DNA from: Actinomyces procaprae
Lineage (GTDB): Bacteria; Actinomycetota; Actinomycetes; Actinomycetales; Actinomycetaceae
Direction of reading: 5' to 3'
NCBI RefSeq assembly: GCF_004798665.1
Contig: NZ_CP039292.1
Location: forward strand, 1,798,001 to 1,862,000
DNA length: 64,000 bases
Below are positions 9,014 through 17,676 of the stretch, piece after piece. Each line of letters starts with the position of its first letter. The first letter of the stretch is position 1. The position numbers and the translations under genes are program-made. The notes under the pieces were generated by a model. That model searched no databases and was not told the DNA's origin. It saw only the letters and a list, made by a program, of their open reading frames with translations.

Positions 9014-9982
9014 ATGACCAACACCTCGGCCAACGCCATGACTCACGCCAGTACCGACCCAGCCGGAGGGAGGACGACAGCCTCAGCCCCCACGACCGGA
9101 GCCGGTACGCCCACCAAGCAGAACCGCATGCCCTTCGGCCGCTGGTTCCGCGAGATCGGCTGGCGCCACATCGTCGGCATCCTTGCACTCGTCTTCGCCG
9201 CCTTCCCGATCCTGTACGTCATCTCCGCCTCCCTCAACCCCCTGGGCACGGTCGCCTCGACCTCGCTGATCCCCACCCGGGTCAGCCTGGTCAACTACCA
9301 GACGCTGCTGAGCGGGGACAAGGGCCCCTTCACCCGCTGGTACCTCAACACCATGATCGTGTGCGCGATCGTGGCGGCCGCACAGATCTTCTTCTCCGTG
9401 CTCGCCGCTTACGCCTTCAGCCGCTTCCGCTTCAAGGGCCGTCGCGGGGGCCTGCTGGCGCTGCTGCTGATCATGATGTTCCCCACCACGCTGTCCATGA
9501 TCGCCATTTACAACATGATCTCCGGCATCGGGGGCGTGCTTCCCGCCATCGGTCTGAACACCCTGCTGGGCTACTGCCTTGCGCTCATGGGCGGCGCCCT
9601 GGGACAGGTGTGGCTCATCAAGGGCACCTTCGACACCATCCCCAAGGAGCTTGATGAGGCGGCCATCCTCGACGGCTGCACCCACTGGCAGGTCTTCTAC
9701 CGGATTCTGCTGCCCTCCCTGAAGCCCATTCTGGCCACCACCTTCCTGCTGGCCTTCGTCGGCATCATCTCCGAGTTCATGCTGGGATCGATCTTCCTGA
9801 CGGATGACTACAAGAAGACGCTCGCCGTCGGCCTGTACGGCATGCTCTCCGGCGACCGCTCCAACAACCTCGGCATCTTCGCCGCCGGCTCGGTCATGAC
9901 GATGCTGCCCGTGATCGCCCTGTTCCAGTACCTGCAGAAGTACATCGTCGGCGGCGCCACCGCCGGCGCGGTGAAGGGCTGA
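9014..9982 (+). CDS. malG: Maltose/maltodextrin ABC transporter permease MalG
   Basis: Partner permease of MalF, 322 residues, with a roughly 45-residue hydrophilic N-terminus rich in Thr/Ala and six predicted membrane segments. The EAA loop reads ELDEAAILDGCTHWQVF, and the protein ends GAVKG, a typical MalG end. It lies in one operon with malF and the following glycosidase, whose ATG is nine bases beyond the malG stop codon. Confidence 0.94.
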   Translation: MTNTSANAMTHASTDPAGGRTTASAPTTGAGTPTKQNRMPFGRWFREIGWRHIVGILALVFAAFPILYVISASLNPLGTVASTSLIPTRVSLVNYQTLLSGDKGPFTRWYLNTMIVCAIVAAAQIFFSVLAAYAFSRFRFKGRRGGLLALLLIMMFPTTLSMIAIYNMISGIGGVLPAIGLNTLLGYCLALMGGALGQVWLIKGTFDTIPKELDEAAILDGCTHWQVFYRILLPSLKPILATTFLLAFVGIISEFMLGSIFLTDDYKKTLAVGLYGMLSGDRSNNLGIFAAGSVMTMLPVIALFQYLQKYIVGGATAGAVKG

Positions 9983-9991
9983 GGCCGCTCG

Positions 9992-11959
9992 ATGACATCA
10001 ATGACCTGCCAGCACGAGCCGCAGTACCTCAGTCAGCCGCATCACGACACCGGCCCCGCCTACCTGCTGGGCACACGTCGGCCCGGCGGGGAGCTCACCG
10101 CCCGCCTGTGGGTCCCCGCCCCCTGGAACCCGGAGCGCATCATCCTGCGCCAAGTGGTCGACGGCGAGCCGGCCCTCACCGCCGCGCACCTGGTGGCGCG
10201 GACCGACGCCGGTGCCTGGTGGGAGGCGACCGTCCGGCTGCTGAACCCGAGCAACCACTACCGGTTCCTGCTGCTGACACCGGGCGGCGCCGAACCGTAC
10301 GTCTGGTTCCACGCCGCAGGCCTGTCCAACCACGACGTCCCAGACGCCACGGACTTCCGGGTACTGGCCGACGACGACGCGCCCGACTGGGTGCTCGACG
10401 CCGTCTGCTACCAGATCTTCCCGGACCGCTTCGCCGCCCACACCCCGCCGCGGGACCGCGAGGCGCCCGCCTGGGCCGAGGCTCACGGCTGGCTCGACGA
10501 GCCGCCCATCGCGGGCGACCCCAGTGGCGCCGCCTGGTACGGCGGTGACCTGGACGGCATCGTCGACCACCTGGACTACCTCCAGCGCCTCGGCGTCAAC
10601 ACCGTGTACCTGACGCCGATCTTTCCCGGCGGATCAGTTCACCGCTACGACGCCACCACCTTCGATCACGTCGACTCACTGCTCGGCGGCGACGCGGCGC
10701 TGGCCCGGCTCTCCGACGCGCTGCACAGTCGCGGCATGCGGCTGCTGCTGGACCTGACCACCAACCACACCGGCGTCACCCACGACTGGTTCCGGCGGGC
10801 AGTTGACGACTCCACGTCCGCGGAGGCCGGGTTCTACAGCTTCGACCGCCACCCCGACCAGTACGCGACCTGGATGGGGGTCGCCTCCATGCCCAAGCTC
10901 GACCACCGCTCCGAGGCGATGCGGGACCGGCTGCTGCGCGGCCCCGACTCCGTCACCGCGCACTGGCTCATGCCCCCGTACAACGCCGACGGCTGGCGCA
11001 CCGACGTGGCCAACATGACCGGCCGCTCGGGCATGGTCGATCTGGCCCACCAGGCCGCGGCGGACATGCGCACCACCATGCGCCGGGTGGAGGCTGACAC
11101 CGGCCGCTCACTGTGGCTGGTCGCCGAGCACGGCCACGACGCCTCCGCCGATCTGACGGGCCCCGGCTGGCAGGGCACCATGAACTACCACGGCTTCACC
11201 CGGCCCCTGTGGTCCTGGCTGGCGGAGCCGGACCCGGCCGACGGCCTGAACTGGCTCGGCATCCCCACCGGCATCCCCCGACTTCCCGGGGGACCGATTT
11301 CGCGGGGGGTGAGGGAGTACACCGCCCACATGCCGACGACGTCCATCACTCACTCCATGAATCTGCTCGGCTCCCACGACACGCCCCGGATCCGCACCGT
11401 CGTCGGCTCCCGTGCCGCGCAGCTGGTCGCCGCCACCGCGTTGTTCACCGCACCGGGCGTGCCCACCGTGTTCTCCGGCGACGAGCTCGGCGCCACCGGC
11501 CGCACCGGCGAGCACTCACGCACCACTATGCCGTGGACCGCACCCCCCGGCGCAGCACCCTCCGATGAGCTCGAGGCGGCCGGCGCCTGGGGGCGGGTCG
11601 ATCACGTCGTCCTGGACCGGTACCGGCAGCTGAGTCGGCTGCGGCACGAGCTGCCGGCACTGCGGCGCGGCGGAATGCGCTGGGTCCATGCCGACGACGA
11701 CCTGCTGGCCTGGCTGCGCACCCACCCGGACGGCGATGTGCTGGTAGTCCTCGCACGTGCGGGCGGCGCACCGGTGGACCTGCCGCTGGCCGCACTGCCC
11801 GCGGGCGCCGTCGGAGACGTCGAGGCGATGGACGGCGTCGCCGTCAAGGTCATCGGCGGTGCGGACGGGTACCTGACCCTCAATCCCACCGGGCCCGGGT
11901 CGGCCGTGATCACGCTGCGCCCGGCGCTGCCGCGCTCCGGGACGGCTCACACCCGCTGA
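9992..11959 (+). CDS. GH13 alpha-glycosidase (maltodextrin glucosidase / neopullulanase-like)
   Basis: A 655-residue intracellular glycosidase (no signal peptide) expected to cleave imported maltodextrins. A beta-rich N-terminal domain of about 130 residues is followed by the GH13 barrel. Its conserved regions are intact: CYQIFPDRFA, LDLTTNHTG, the nucleophile in DGWRTDVAN, the acid/base Glu in LVAEHGHD, and the third carboxylate in LGSHDTPRI. It ends with a small beta-sandwich. The N-terminal domain and overall plan match the MalZ/neopullulanase-type GH13 subfamilies; exact specificity cannot be told. An in-frame ATG at 10001 is an alternative start. Translationally close to malG and therefore probably co-expressed. 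Confidence 0.9.
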   Translation: MTSMTCQHEPQYLSQPHHDTGPAYLLGTRRPGGELTARLWVPAPWNPERIILRQVVDGEPALTAAHLVARTDAGAWWEATVRLLNPSNHYRFLLLTPGGAEPYVWFHAAGLSNHDVPDATDFRVLADDDAPDWVLDAVCYQIFPDRFAAHTPPRDREAPAWAEAHGWLDEPPIAGDPSGAAWYGGDLDGIVDHLDYLQRLGVNTVYLTPIFPGGSVHRYDATTFDHVDSLLGGDAALARLSDALHSRGMRLLLDLTTNHTGVTHDWFRRAVDDSTSAEAGFYSFDRHPDQYATWMGVASMPKLDHRSEAMRDRLLRGPDSVTAHWLMPPYNADGWRTDVANMTGRSGMVDLAHQAAADMRTTMRRVEADTGRSLWLVAEHGHDASADLTGPGWQGTMNYHGFTRPLWSWLAEPDPADGLNWLGIPTGIPRLPGGPISRGVREYTAHMPTTSITHSMNLLGSHDTPRIRTVVGSRAAQLVAATALFTAPGVPTVFSGDELGATGRTGEHSRTTMPWTAPPGAAPSDELEAAGAWGRVDHVVLDRYRQLSRLRHELPALRRGGMRWVHADDDLLAWLRTHPDGDVLVVLARAGGAPVDLPLAALPAGAVGDVEAMDGVAVKVIGGADGYLTLNPTGPGSAVITLRPALPRSGTAHTR

Positions 11960-12036
11960 GCAGTTACGAGTTCACCCGAGAGCAATCGCCGCCGGGCAGC
12001 GACAATTGCTTGTGATTTCCCCTTAGGATGGGCACC

Positions 12037-13077
12037 GTGCAACAGCGCATCACCCTCGCCGACATTGCTGAGCAGGCGGGCGTCTCAACGGCGACCGTGT
12101 CCCGAGTCCTCAACGGCAAGTCGAACGTGGCGGAAGTGACCCGCCGCCAAGTACTCGTCGCGCTCGACCTGCTCGGCTACGAGCGCCCTGAATCGCTTCG
12201 CCAGGCCTCCAAGGGCCTGGTGGGGCTGATCGTGCCCGAGCTGTCCAATCCGATCTTTCCACTGTATGCCCAGGAGATCGAGCAGTTGCTGGCACCCAGC
12301 GGACACACCCCGCTGCTGTGCACGCAGACGCCCGGCGGCACCAGCGAGGACGAGTACATCGAGATGCTCGTGGACCGGGGAGTGGCGGGCATCATCTTCG
12401 TCTCCGGGCGCCATTCCGACACCGGCGGTGACGTCACCCGTTACCAGCGGCTGCGGGACCGGGGCGTACCGCTGGTAACCATCAACGGCAGCGCCCCCAC
12501 GATCAAGGTTCCCGGATTCGCCACCGACGACCGGGCGGCGGCCCGCATGGCGGTTGACCACCTCGCCAGCCTGGGGCATACCCGCATCGGCCTGGCGATC
12601 GGCCCCGGACGCATGGTGCCCGCACAGCGCAAGCGCGCAGGCTACGAGGACGGGATGCAGGCCAACCTGCCGGACCAGCCGTTGCGCATCGTGGAGACCC
12701 TCTACACCTATGAGGGCGGTGCCAGTGCGGCGGCGCGCCTGCTGGAGCAGGAGTGCACCGGCATTATCTGCGGCTCGGACATCATGGCGCTCGGCGTGAT
12801 CTCGGGGGTACGCGCAGCGGGTAAGACCGTTCCGCAGGACGTGTCGGTGATCGGCTACGACGACTCGCCGCTCATCCCGATGACCAACCCGCCGCTGACC
12901 ACTGTGCGCCAGCCCGTGGCGGCGATCTGCCGGGCTGCGGTGACCACTCTGCTCGCCGCCATCGGCGGGGAGAAGCCGGCCGACGCCGAGCTGCTGTTCG
13001 TCCCCGACCTGATCGTGCGAGGCTCCACTGCCCCCGCCCCGCACGCCATGCACTCAGCCCCCGCCGAGATCGGTTGA
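12037..13077 (+). CDS. LacI-family regulator, probable repressor of the maltose operon
   Basis: 346-residue LacI protein. The N-terminal helix-turn-helix reads LADIAEQAGVSTATVSRVLN, followed by a hinge and a periplasmic-binding-like effector domain (LVGLIVPELSNPIF, then GYDDSPL). GTG 12037 is preferred because TAGGAT (12024-12029) lies seven bases upstream, a leaderless layout. ATG 12028 (three more residues) has no ribosome site. Its place directly after the maltodextrin genes and the LacI-type palindrome upstream of malE make it the likely MalR. AGCAAT (11981-11986) and ATTGCT (12005-12010) form an inverted repeat upstream. The last three codons and stop lie in a 23-bp repeat cluster. Confidence 0.9.
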   Translation: MQQRITLADIAEQAGVSTATVSRVLNGKSNVAEVTRRQVLVALDLLGYERPESLRQASKGLVGLIVPELSNPIFPLYAQEIEQLLAPSGHTPLLCTQTPGGTSEDEYIEMLVDRGVAGIIFVSGRHSDTGGDVTRYQRLRDRGVPLVTINGSAPTIKVPGFATDDRAAARMAVDHLASLGHTRIGLAIGPGRMVPAQRKRAGYEDGMQANLPDQPLRIVETLYTYEGGASAAARLLEQECTGIICGSDIMALGVISGVRAAGKTVPQDVSVIGYDDSPLIPMTNPPLTTVRQPVAAICRAAVTTLLAAIGGEKPADAELLFVPDLIVRGSTAPAPHAMHSAPAEIG

Positions 13078-13172
13078 TCTTACGTACCGAGATCGGTAGT
13101 TGTTACATACCGAGGTCGGTAGTTGTTACGTGCCGAGGTCGGTAGTTGTTACGTGCCGAGGTCGGTTGATCC
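13066..13172 (+). repeat. 23-bp tandem repeat cluster 1
   Basis: Four units of 23 bp start at 13081, 13104, 13127 and 13150, preceded by a partial unit from 13066. Units begin TACGTACCGA or TACGTGCCGAG and contain a hyphenated dyad, ACCGA-N2-TCGGT in the first. Units differ at a few positions. There are no spacers, so this is not a CRISPR array. It lies between the convergent lacI and glycerate kinase-like genes and contributes the lacI stop codon. Confidence 0.92.
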
Positions 13173-13186
13173 GGTTGCGAAGCGCT

Positions 13187-14383
13187 TCAGCGGGACCAGG
13201 ATCGTGCCAGCCGAGCGCCCATTGCCCTCAGCCGCCCACGCAGTTCGAGTGCGCCGCCGCCGTTCCAAGCACGGTTCCGGCTGCTCCCAGGCTCCTCCAG
13301 CGAGTAGGCGGACACCACGCCCGCCTCCGCCAGCTCACCACGGGGTGCCGCAAGACGCCCAGCAACCAGCACCACCGGCAGCGCCGAGTCTCCGGCCATC
13401 CCACCGACCACTGCGGCAACCGAGTCGGCGACGACGTCGAAGACCTCCCCAGCCGCCGTCACCACCAGGTCCTGACCAGCTACGGACTCCTCCAGCTCCA
13501 GCAGCCGGGACATGACCCGGGTTGCAGGCAGGGCGCGCGCCCCGAGGGCACGCAGCACCAGCGCCGCTCCCCCGCCGGCTCCAGTGCCCCGGGAAGTAAC
13601 CGACAGTTCCGGTGGGCCCTGCCCCACAAGCGGCAAGCCGCCTTCCTGAACCCCACCACTGCTACTCGCGACCTGCAATGCCGCCGCGCATGCACGACGA
13701 TTCAGCTCCTGGCACTCCTCCCCGCTCAGCGCAGCAACTGCGGCAAGGGCCTGGCCGGCGCCCGAGACACCCCCCAACGGCGTGGTATCAGCCAAAGCGA
13801 GCACCAGCTCGCGGCTCGACACCAGCGCATCAGCCGCGTCCAGCCCGCCGAGCCCCTCCAGTGCGCCGACACCGCCGTCGTGCACTGCGGTTGCCCCCAG
13901 GGTCACCACGAGCGTGTCACCGGGCGCAGTAACCCGCAGGGCAGCAGCCAGGGCGTGCCCGAGGCCCGTCGTCGTCCCTAACCTCGCCTCGCGTGCCGCA
14001 TACTCGCGGTCAGCGGGCAGCGCTAGCAAGCGGGCCGCGTCCAGCAGCCAGGTGTCGCCTGCGGCGCCCCTCGCGGCCGTGTCGGCGCTACTGGGACCGA
14101 CGGGACGCAGGCGCAGCAGGTCCACCTCCCGGATCCGGCCGAGAGGGTCGTCCGCCTGCACGATGCTGCGTGAGGCGATCCTGCCCGGGGGGATCGCCTG
14201 CGCCGTGCCGGGTCCGCCGTCGGGCACCGGCAGCTGGGTGAGGATGTCATCGGGCCGTTGGGCCGACCAGCCTGCGGCGAGCGCCTCAGCCACGGCGCCC
14301 GCCCCTAAACCCAGATCGGGCCCGACCAGCGGAACCCCGCCGGGCTCGGGGTACATCGGGCCCGGCGCCAGAAGCACTCGCAT
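13187..14383 (-). CDS. Divergent glycerate kinase-family protein
   Basis: 398 residues resembling the GarK/GlxK glycerate kinase family. The N-terminal strand reads RVLLAPGP where MKIVIAPDSFKG is usual. PVPDGGPGTAQ matches the family's PLADGGEGT. TPLGGVSGAG, GTGAGGGAALVLRALGA and DLVVTAAGEVF correspond to later family motifs. The normal DSFKG segment and GEGR motif are altered, so activity on glycerate is uncertain. ATG 14383 has GGGGGA eight bases upstream and lies 21 bp after the M20 peptidase stop, suggesting one transcript. The 3' end faces lacI across repeat cluster 1. Confidence 0.65.
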   Translation of the reverse strand: MRVLLAPGPMYPEPGGVPLVGPDLGLGAGAVAEALAAGWSAQRPDDILTQLPVPDGGPGTAQAIPPGRIASRSIVQADDPLGRIREVDLLRLRPVGPSSADTAARGAAGDTWLLDAARLLALPADREYAAREARLGTTTGLGHALAAALRVTAPGDTLVVTLGATAVHDGGVGALEGLGGLDAADALVSSRELVLALADTTPLGGVSGAGQALAAVAALSGEECQELNRRACAAALQVASSSGGVQEGGLPLVGQGPPELSVTSRGTGAGGGAALVLRALGARALPATRVMSRLLELEESVAGQDLVVTAAGEVFDVVADSVAAVVGGMAGDSALPVVLVAGRLAAPRGELAEAGVVSAYSLEEPGSSRNRAWNGGGALELRGRLRAMGARLARSWSR

Positions 14384-14404
14384 GCGCGTGTCCCCCGAGC
14401 CCGG

Positions 14405-15790
14405 TCAGTCGGCAACCGCGCCGCCGAGCCGGGCCAGCAGCAGCACTTCCGCGGCGACAATGCGCTCGAGGTCACCCAAGTGCATGGACTCATCCTCGCT
14501 GTGAGCGCGGGTGTCGGGATCCTCGATCCCGGTTACCAGAACCTGCGCTTGCGGGAACGTCTCCTTGAGCGTGGCGATGAAGGGGATGGAGCCGCCCTGG
14601 CCGATGTTCACCGCCTCGGTGCCGAAGGCCTCCGTCAGCGCCCAGTGAGCGGCACGGCCCGCAGGGGTCTGCGCGGTGCCGTCAAAGGCCGGGCCCAACT
14701 CGCCGGCGCAGACAGTCAGCTTCGCGCCGAAGGGCGTGTGCGCCTCCAGGTGCGCCTCCAGGGAGGCGAGCGCCCCGGCCGGGTCCTGGCCGGGAGCGAT
14801 CCGCAGGGACAGGCGCGCGGTGCAGCTCGGGGCGAGCACATTGCCGGCCACCCGCAGGGGCGTGACGTCCATCCCGATGACGGAAAGTGCCGGCTTGGTC
14901 CACAGCCGGGCGGTCAGGTCGCCCGTGCCCACGAGCTCGACGCCGTCGAGCACACCGGCGTCGTTGCGGAAGTCGGACTCGGGATAGTCGGGATACCCGG
15001 GGGCGGCAGCCGGGTGGGAGACGAGTCCATCCACCGCGACGTCGCCGCGCTCATCGTGGAGGGTGGCGACCAGTCGGCACATCGCCGTCACGGCGTCGAT
15101 TACCGGGCCCCCGTACTGGCCGGAGTGGAGGGCGTGATCGAGTACCTCCAGGCGCACATCCACCTGGACGACGCCACGCAGCGAGGTGGTCAGTGCGGGA
15201 ACGCCCACCCGCCAGTTGGAGGAGTCTGCGACCACGATGACGTCGGCGTCCAGCTGCTCGCGGTAGGTTTCCAGGAAGGTCTCGAACGACGGCGAGCCCA
15301 CCTCCTCCTCCCCCTCGATGAACACGGTCACCGAGCACGGCAACTGGCCGCCGTTAAGCTCCGCCGCCAACCGCAGCGCGTGCACCAGGGAGATGACGCC
15401 TGCGCCATCGTCGGCGGTGCCCCGCCCGAACAGGCGGTCGCCGCGCCGCTCAGCCACGAAGGGATCTGCCTGGCGCCACTTATCGGGGTCTCCCACCGGC
15501 TGGACGTCGTGGTGGGCGTACAACAGCACTCGAGGCGATCCGGTCGGCCCGTCGCCGTGGGCGAGCACGGCGGGCCGTCCCGGGCCATTAGGGCCCTGGA
15601 CCGAGGCAACCCGAGCCTCCAGCCCGGCGTCACGCAGCAGCGCGGCCACATGCTCTGCGGAGCGACTCACCTGAGCAGGATCGTGACCGGCGGCGGACAC
15701 CGAGGGGATCGCCACCAACTCCGTCAGATCGTTCACGACCCGGTCGAAGGAGTCATGAACGGCGGCGCGCACGGCATGTGAAGTGATCAT
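14405..15790 (-). CDS. M20-family dipeptidase / metallopeptidase
   Basis: 461-residue zinc-dependent peptidase of the M20/ArgE/DapE group, probably hydrolysing dipeptides in the cytosol. Metal ligands and catalytic residues are visible in order: YAHHDVQP (about residue 91), GRGTADDGAG (about 121), the catalytic and metal Glu pair in IEGEEEVGS, and VVADSSNW. A dimerisation lid domain follows (about 205-330). ATG 15790 has TACCCT (15798-15803) seven bases upstream and no ribosome site, so the transcript is probably leaderless and is divergent from the DUF3043 gene, whose own TACCCT box is 15 bp away. Confidence 0.92.
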   Translation of the reverse strand: MITSHAVRAAVHDSFDRVVNDLTELVAIPSVSAAGHDPAQVSRSAEHVAALLRDAGLEARVASVQGPNGPGRPAVLAHGDGPTGSPRVLLYAHHDVQPVGDPDKWRQADPFVAERRGDRLFGRGTADDGAGVISLVHALRLAAELNGGQLPCSVTVFIEGEEEVGSPSFETFLETYREQLDADVIVVADSSNWRVGVPALTTSLRGVVQVDVRLEVLDHALHSGQYGGPVIDAVTAMCRLVATLHDERGDVAVDGLVSHPAAAPGYPDYPESDFRNDAGVLDGVELVGTGDLTARLWTKPALSVIGMDVTPLRVAGNVLAPSCTARLSLRIAPGQDPAGALASLEAHLEAHTPFGAKLTVCAGELGPAFDGTAQTPAGRAAHWALTEAFGTEAVNIGQGGSIPFIATLKETFPQAQVLVTGIEDPDTRAHSEDESMHLGDLERIVAAEVLLLARLGGAVAD

Positions 15791-15797
15791 GAGTTGC

Positions 15798-15824
15798 AGG
15801 GTAGCGCGGTCCAGCCGCTACCCT
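15798..15824. promoter_or_regulatory. Divergent pair of leaderless -10 boxes
   Basis: TACCCT on the minus strand (15803-15798) serves the M20 peptidase and TACCCT on the plus strand (15819-15824) serves the DUF3043 gene, each seven bases before its start codon. The two -10 boxes are only 15 bp apart, so the two promoters overlap back to back. Confidence 0.6.
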
Positions 15825-15831
15825 GGTGTCC

Positions 15832-16449
15832 GTGAGTCTGTTAGAGAAGCTGCCGTTCGGCAAGCGCGGCCAGGCCGACGACGGCGCCGCAGCCACCGTG
15901 GCCACCCCCTCCAAGCAGTCCGGCAAGGGCCGCCCCACTCCCAAGCGCAAGGACGCGCAGGCGCGCAAGCTACAACCGATCGTGCCCGCCGACCGCAAGG
16001 CGGCCAAGCGGGAGGCACGCGCGAAGCAGGATCAGGCATGGGAGCGCCAGCGCCAGGCCATGCAGACCGGGGATGAGCGCTACCTTCCTCCGCGAGACAA
16101 GGGGCCGATCAAGCGCTACATCCGCGACTACGTCGATGCGCGCTACAGCTTGGGCGAGCTGTTCATGCCGCTGACCCTGGTTCTGCTTGTAGTGTTCATC
16201 GCCTTCTCCTCCCGGCACACGCTGATCAGCTACTACTTCATGCTGGTGATCTACCTGTTCCTGCTCGTGTCGATCGTTGACGCCGTGATCTGCTGGCGGC
16301 GGCTGCGGCGGCGGCTGTACGCCAAGTTCGGCCAGGACAAGGTCCAGGAGCAGGGGACGATCTTCTGGTACATCTTCTCCCGCTGCTTCAACCTGCGCCG
16401 TTGGCGCCAGCCCGCCCCCCAGGTGGCGCGCCGTCAGTATCCCGAGTGA
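15832..16449 (+). CDS. DUF3043 membrane protein
   Basis: 205-residue actinobacterial protein of unknown function. A basic, Lys/Arg/Gln-rich N-terminal half (about 95 residues) is followed by two hydrophobic helices, ELFMPLTLVLLVVFIAFSS (about 106-124) and a second around 130-150 ending VDAVICW, then a basic tail. The Lys-rich segment followed by two helices is the DUF3043 layout. GTG 15832 (VSLLEK) is preferred because TACCCT is seven bases upstream. GTG 15826 in the same frame would add two residues. Basic flanks suggest both termini are cytoplasmic. Confidence 0.8.
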   Translation: MSLLEKLPFGKRGQADDGAAATVATPSKQSGKGRPTPKRKDAQARKLQPIVPADRKAAKREARAKQDQAWERQRQAMQTGDERYLPPRDKGPIKRYIRDYVDARYSLGELFMPLTLVLLVVFIAFSSRHTLISYYFMLVIYLFLLVSIVDAVICWRRLRRRLYAKFGQDKVQEQGTIFWYIFSRCFNLRRWRQPAPQVARRQYPE

Positions 16450-16486
16450 GTGGATGACCGCCCTCCCCACCCCTCGCCCGCCCCTC

Positions 16487-16526
16487 GCGAGGTCGGTAGA
16501 TCTTACGTACCGAGGTCGGTAGATAT
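16487..16526 (+). repeat. 23-bp repeat cluster 2
   Basis: A partial unit (16487-16503) and a full unit (16504-16526, starting TACGTACCGAG and ending GTAGATAT) of the repeat also found at 13.1 and 17.7 kb. It is intergenic between DUF3043 and the aldo/keto reductase, in the same orientation as cluster 1. Confidence 0.85.
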
Positions 16527-16556
16527 GGTGCCCCGGGGATCGACTGGACAGGATTG

Positions 16557-16585
16557 TTGCATGGGCGCACTTACCCGTCTAGACT
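16557..16585 (+). promoter_or_regulatory. Promoter of the aldo/keto reductase gene
   Basis: TTGCAT (16557-16562), a 17-bp spacer and TAGACT (16580-16585), then six bases to ATG 16592. This predicts a transcript starting at or within a base of the start codon. Confidence 0.65.
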
Positions 16586-16591
16586 GGAGCC

Positions 16592-17599
16592 ATGGTCGCA
16601 TATCGTCATCTCGGTAGCTCCGGACTAAAGATCACCGAAATCACCTACGGCAACTGGCTCACCCACGGCTCCCAGGTGGAGGCCGACACTGCCATTGACT
16701 GCGTACACACCGCACTCGACCTCGGCATCACCAGCTTCGACACCGCGGACGTGTACGCCAACACCGTCGCTGAGGAGGTGCTGGGCCAGGCGCTGAAGGG
16801 GCAGCGGCGTGAATCCCTGGAGATCTTCACCAAGGTGTACTGGCCCGTCGGGCCCAAGGGCCCCAACGACGTCGGCCTGTCCCGCAAGCACATCATGGAG
16901 GGCATCGACGGATCGTTGCGCCGCCTGGGCATGGACTACGTAGACCTCTACCAGGCACACCGCTATGACTATGCCACGCCGCTGGAGGAGACCATGCAGG
17001 CCTTCGCGGACGTGGTGCGGGCCGGCAAGGCGCTGTACATCGGCGTCTCAGAGTGGACCGCCGAGCAGATCCGGGCCGGCCAGGAGCTTGCCACCCAGAT
17101 GGGCTTCCGACTGGTGTCCAACCAGCCGCAGTACTCCGCGCTGTGGCGCGTCATCGAGGAAAAGGTCGTGCCGACATCAACCGAGCTCGGCATGGGCCAG
17201 ATCGTCTGGTCGCCGATGGCCGAGGGGGTCCTGTCCGGCAAGTACCTGCCCGGGCAGCAGCCGCCTGCGGGCTCACGCGCCACCGACGAGAAGGGCGGCA
17301 AGGAGATGATCAGCCGCTGGATGCGCGACGACGTGCTCACCGCGGTGCAGCAGCTGAAGCCGATTGCCGACGACGCCGGACTGTCCATGCCGCAGCTGGC
17401 CATCGCCTGGGTGCTCCAGCACGACTTCATCTCCGCGGCACTGGTGGGCGCCTCGCGCCCGGAGCAGCTGGTCGAGAATGTCAAGGCCTCCGGTGTGAAG
17501 CTGGGCGACGACGTCATGACCGCAATTGATGCGGCTCTGGTCGACGTCGTCGAGCACGACCCGGCCCTGACCCGCTCCCCCGAGCAGCGTCCGGCCTGA
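16592..17599 (+). CDS. Aldo/keto reductase, Kv-channel beta-subunit-like
   Basis: 335-residue NADPH-dependent oxidoreductase with an (alpha/beta)8 barrel. The catalytic tetrad is Asp50 (ITSFDTADVY), Tyr55, Lys81 (FTKVYWP) and His123 (YQAHRYD). VSNQPQYSALWR and the C-terminal ALVGASRPEQLVEN cofactor segment place it in the AKR6/Kv-beta-like group. Substrate unknown. It is a single gene with its own leaderless promoter, followed by a strong hairpin and repeat cluster 3. Confidence 0.93.
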   Translation: MVAYRHLGSSGLKITEITYGNWLTHGSQVEADTAIDCVHTALDLGITSFDTADVYANTVAEEVLGQALKGQRRESLEIFTKVYWPVGPKGPNDVGLSRKHIMEGIDGSLRRLGMDYVDLYQAHRYDYATPLEETMQAFADVVRAGKALYIGVSEWTAEQIRAGQELATQMGFRLVSNQPQYSALWRVIEEKVVPTSTELGMGQIVWSPMAEGVLSGKYLPGQQPPAGSRATDEKGGKEMISRWMRDDVLTAVQQLKPIADDAGLSMPQLAIAWVLQHDFISAALVGASRPEQLVENVKASGVKLGDDVMTAIDAALVDVVEHDPALTRSPEQRPA

Positions 17600-17634
17600 C
17601 GCACTGCGTTTGGCCAACCGATTTCCCGAATACG

Positions 17635-17676
17635 CCGAGACCGGTCGACGGCGCGCGCCATTTCGACCGGTCTCGG
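17635..17676. terminator. Long inverted repeat after the aldo/keto reductase
   Basis: Perfect 14-bp arms CCGAGACCGGTCGA (17635-17648) and TCGACCGGTCTCGG (17663-17676) enclose a 14-bp loop that itself contains GGCGCGCGCC. No T run. It could terminate transcription from either convergent gene. The right arm overlaps the first 23-bp repeat unit, so it may instead be part of the repeat family. Confidence 0.6.
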
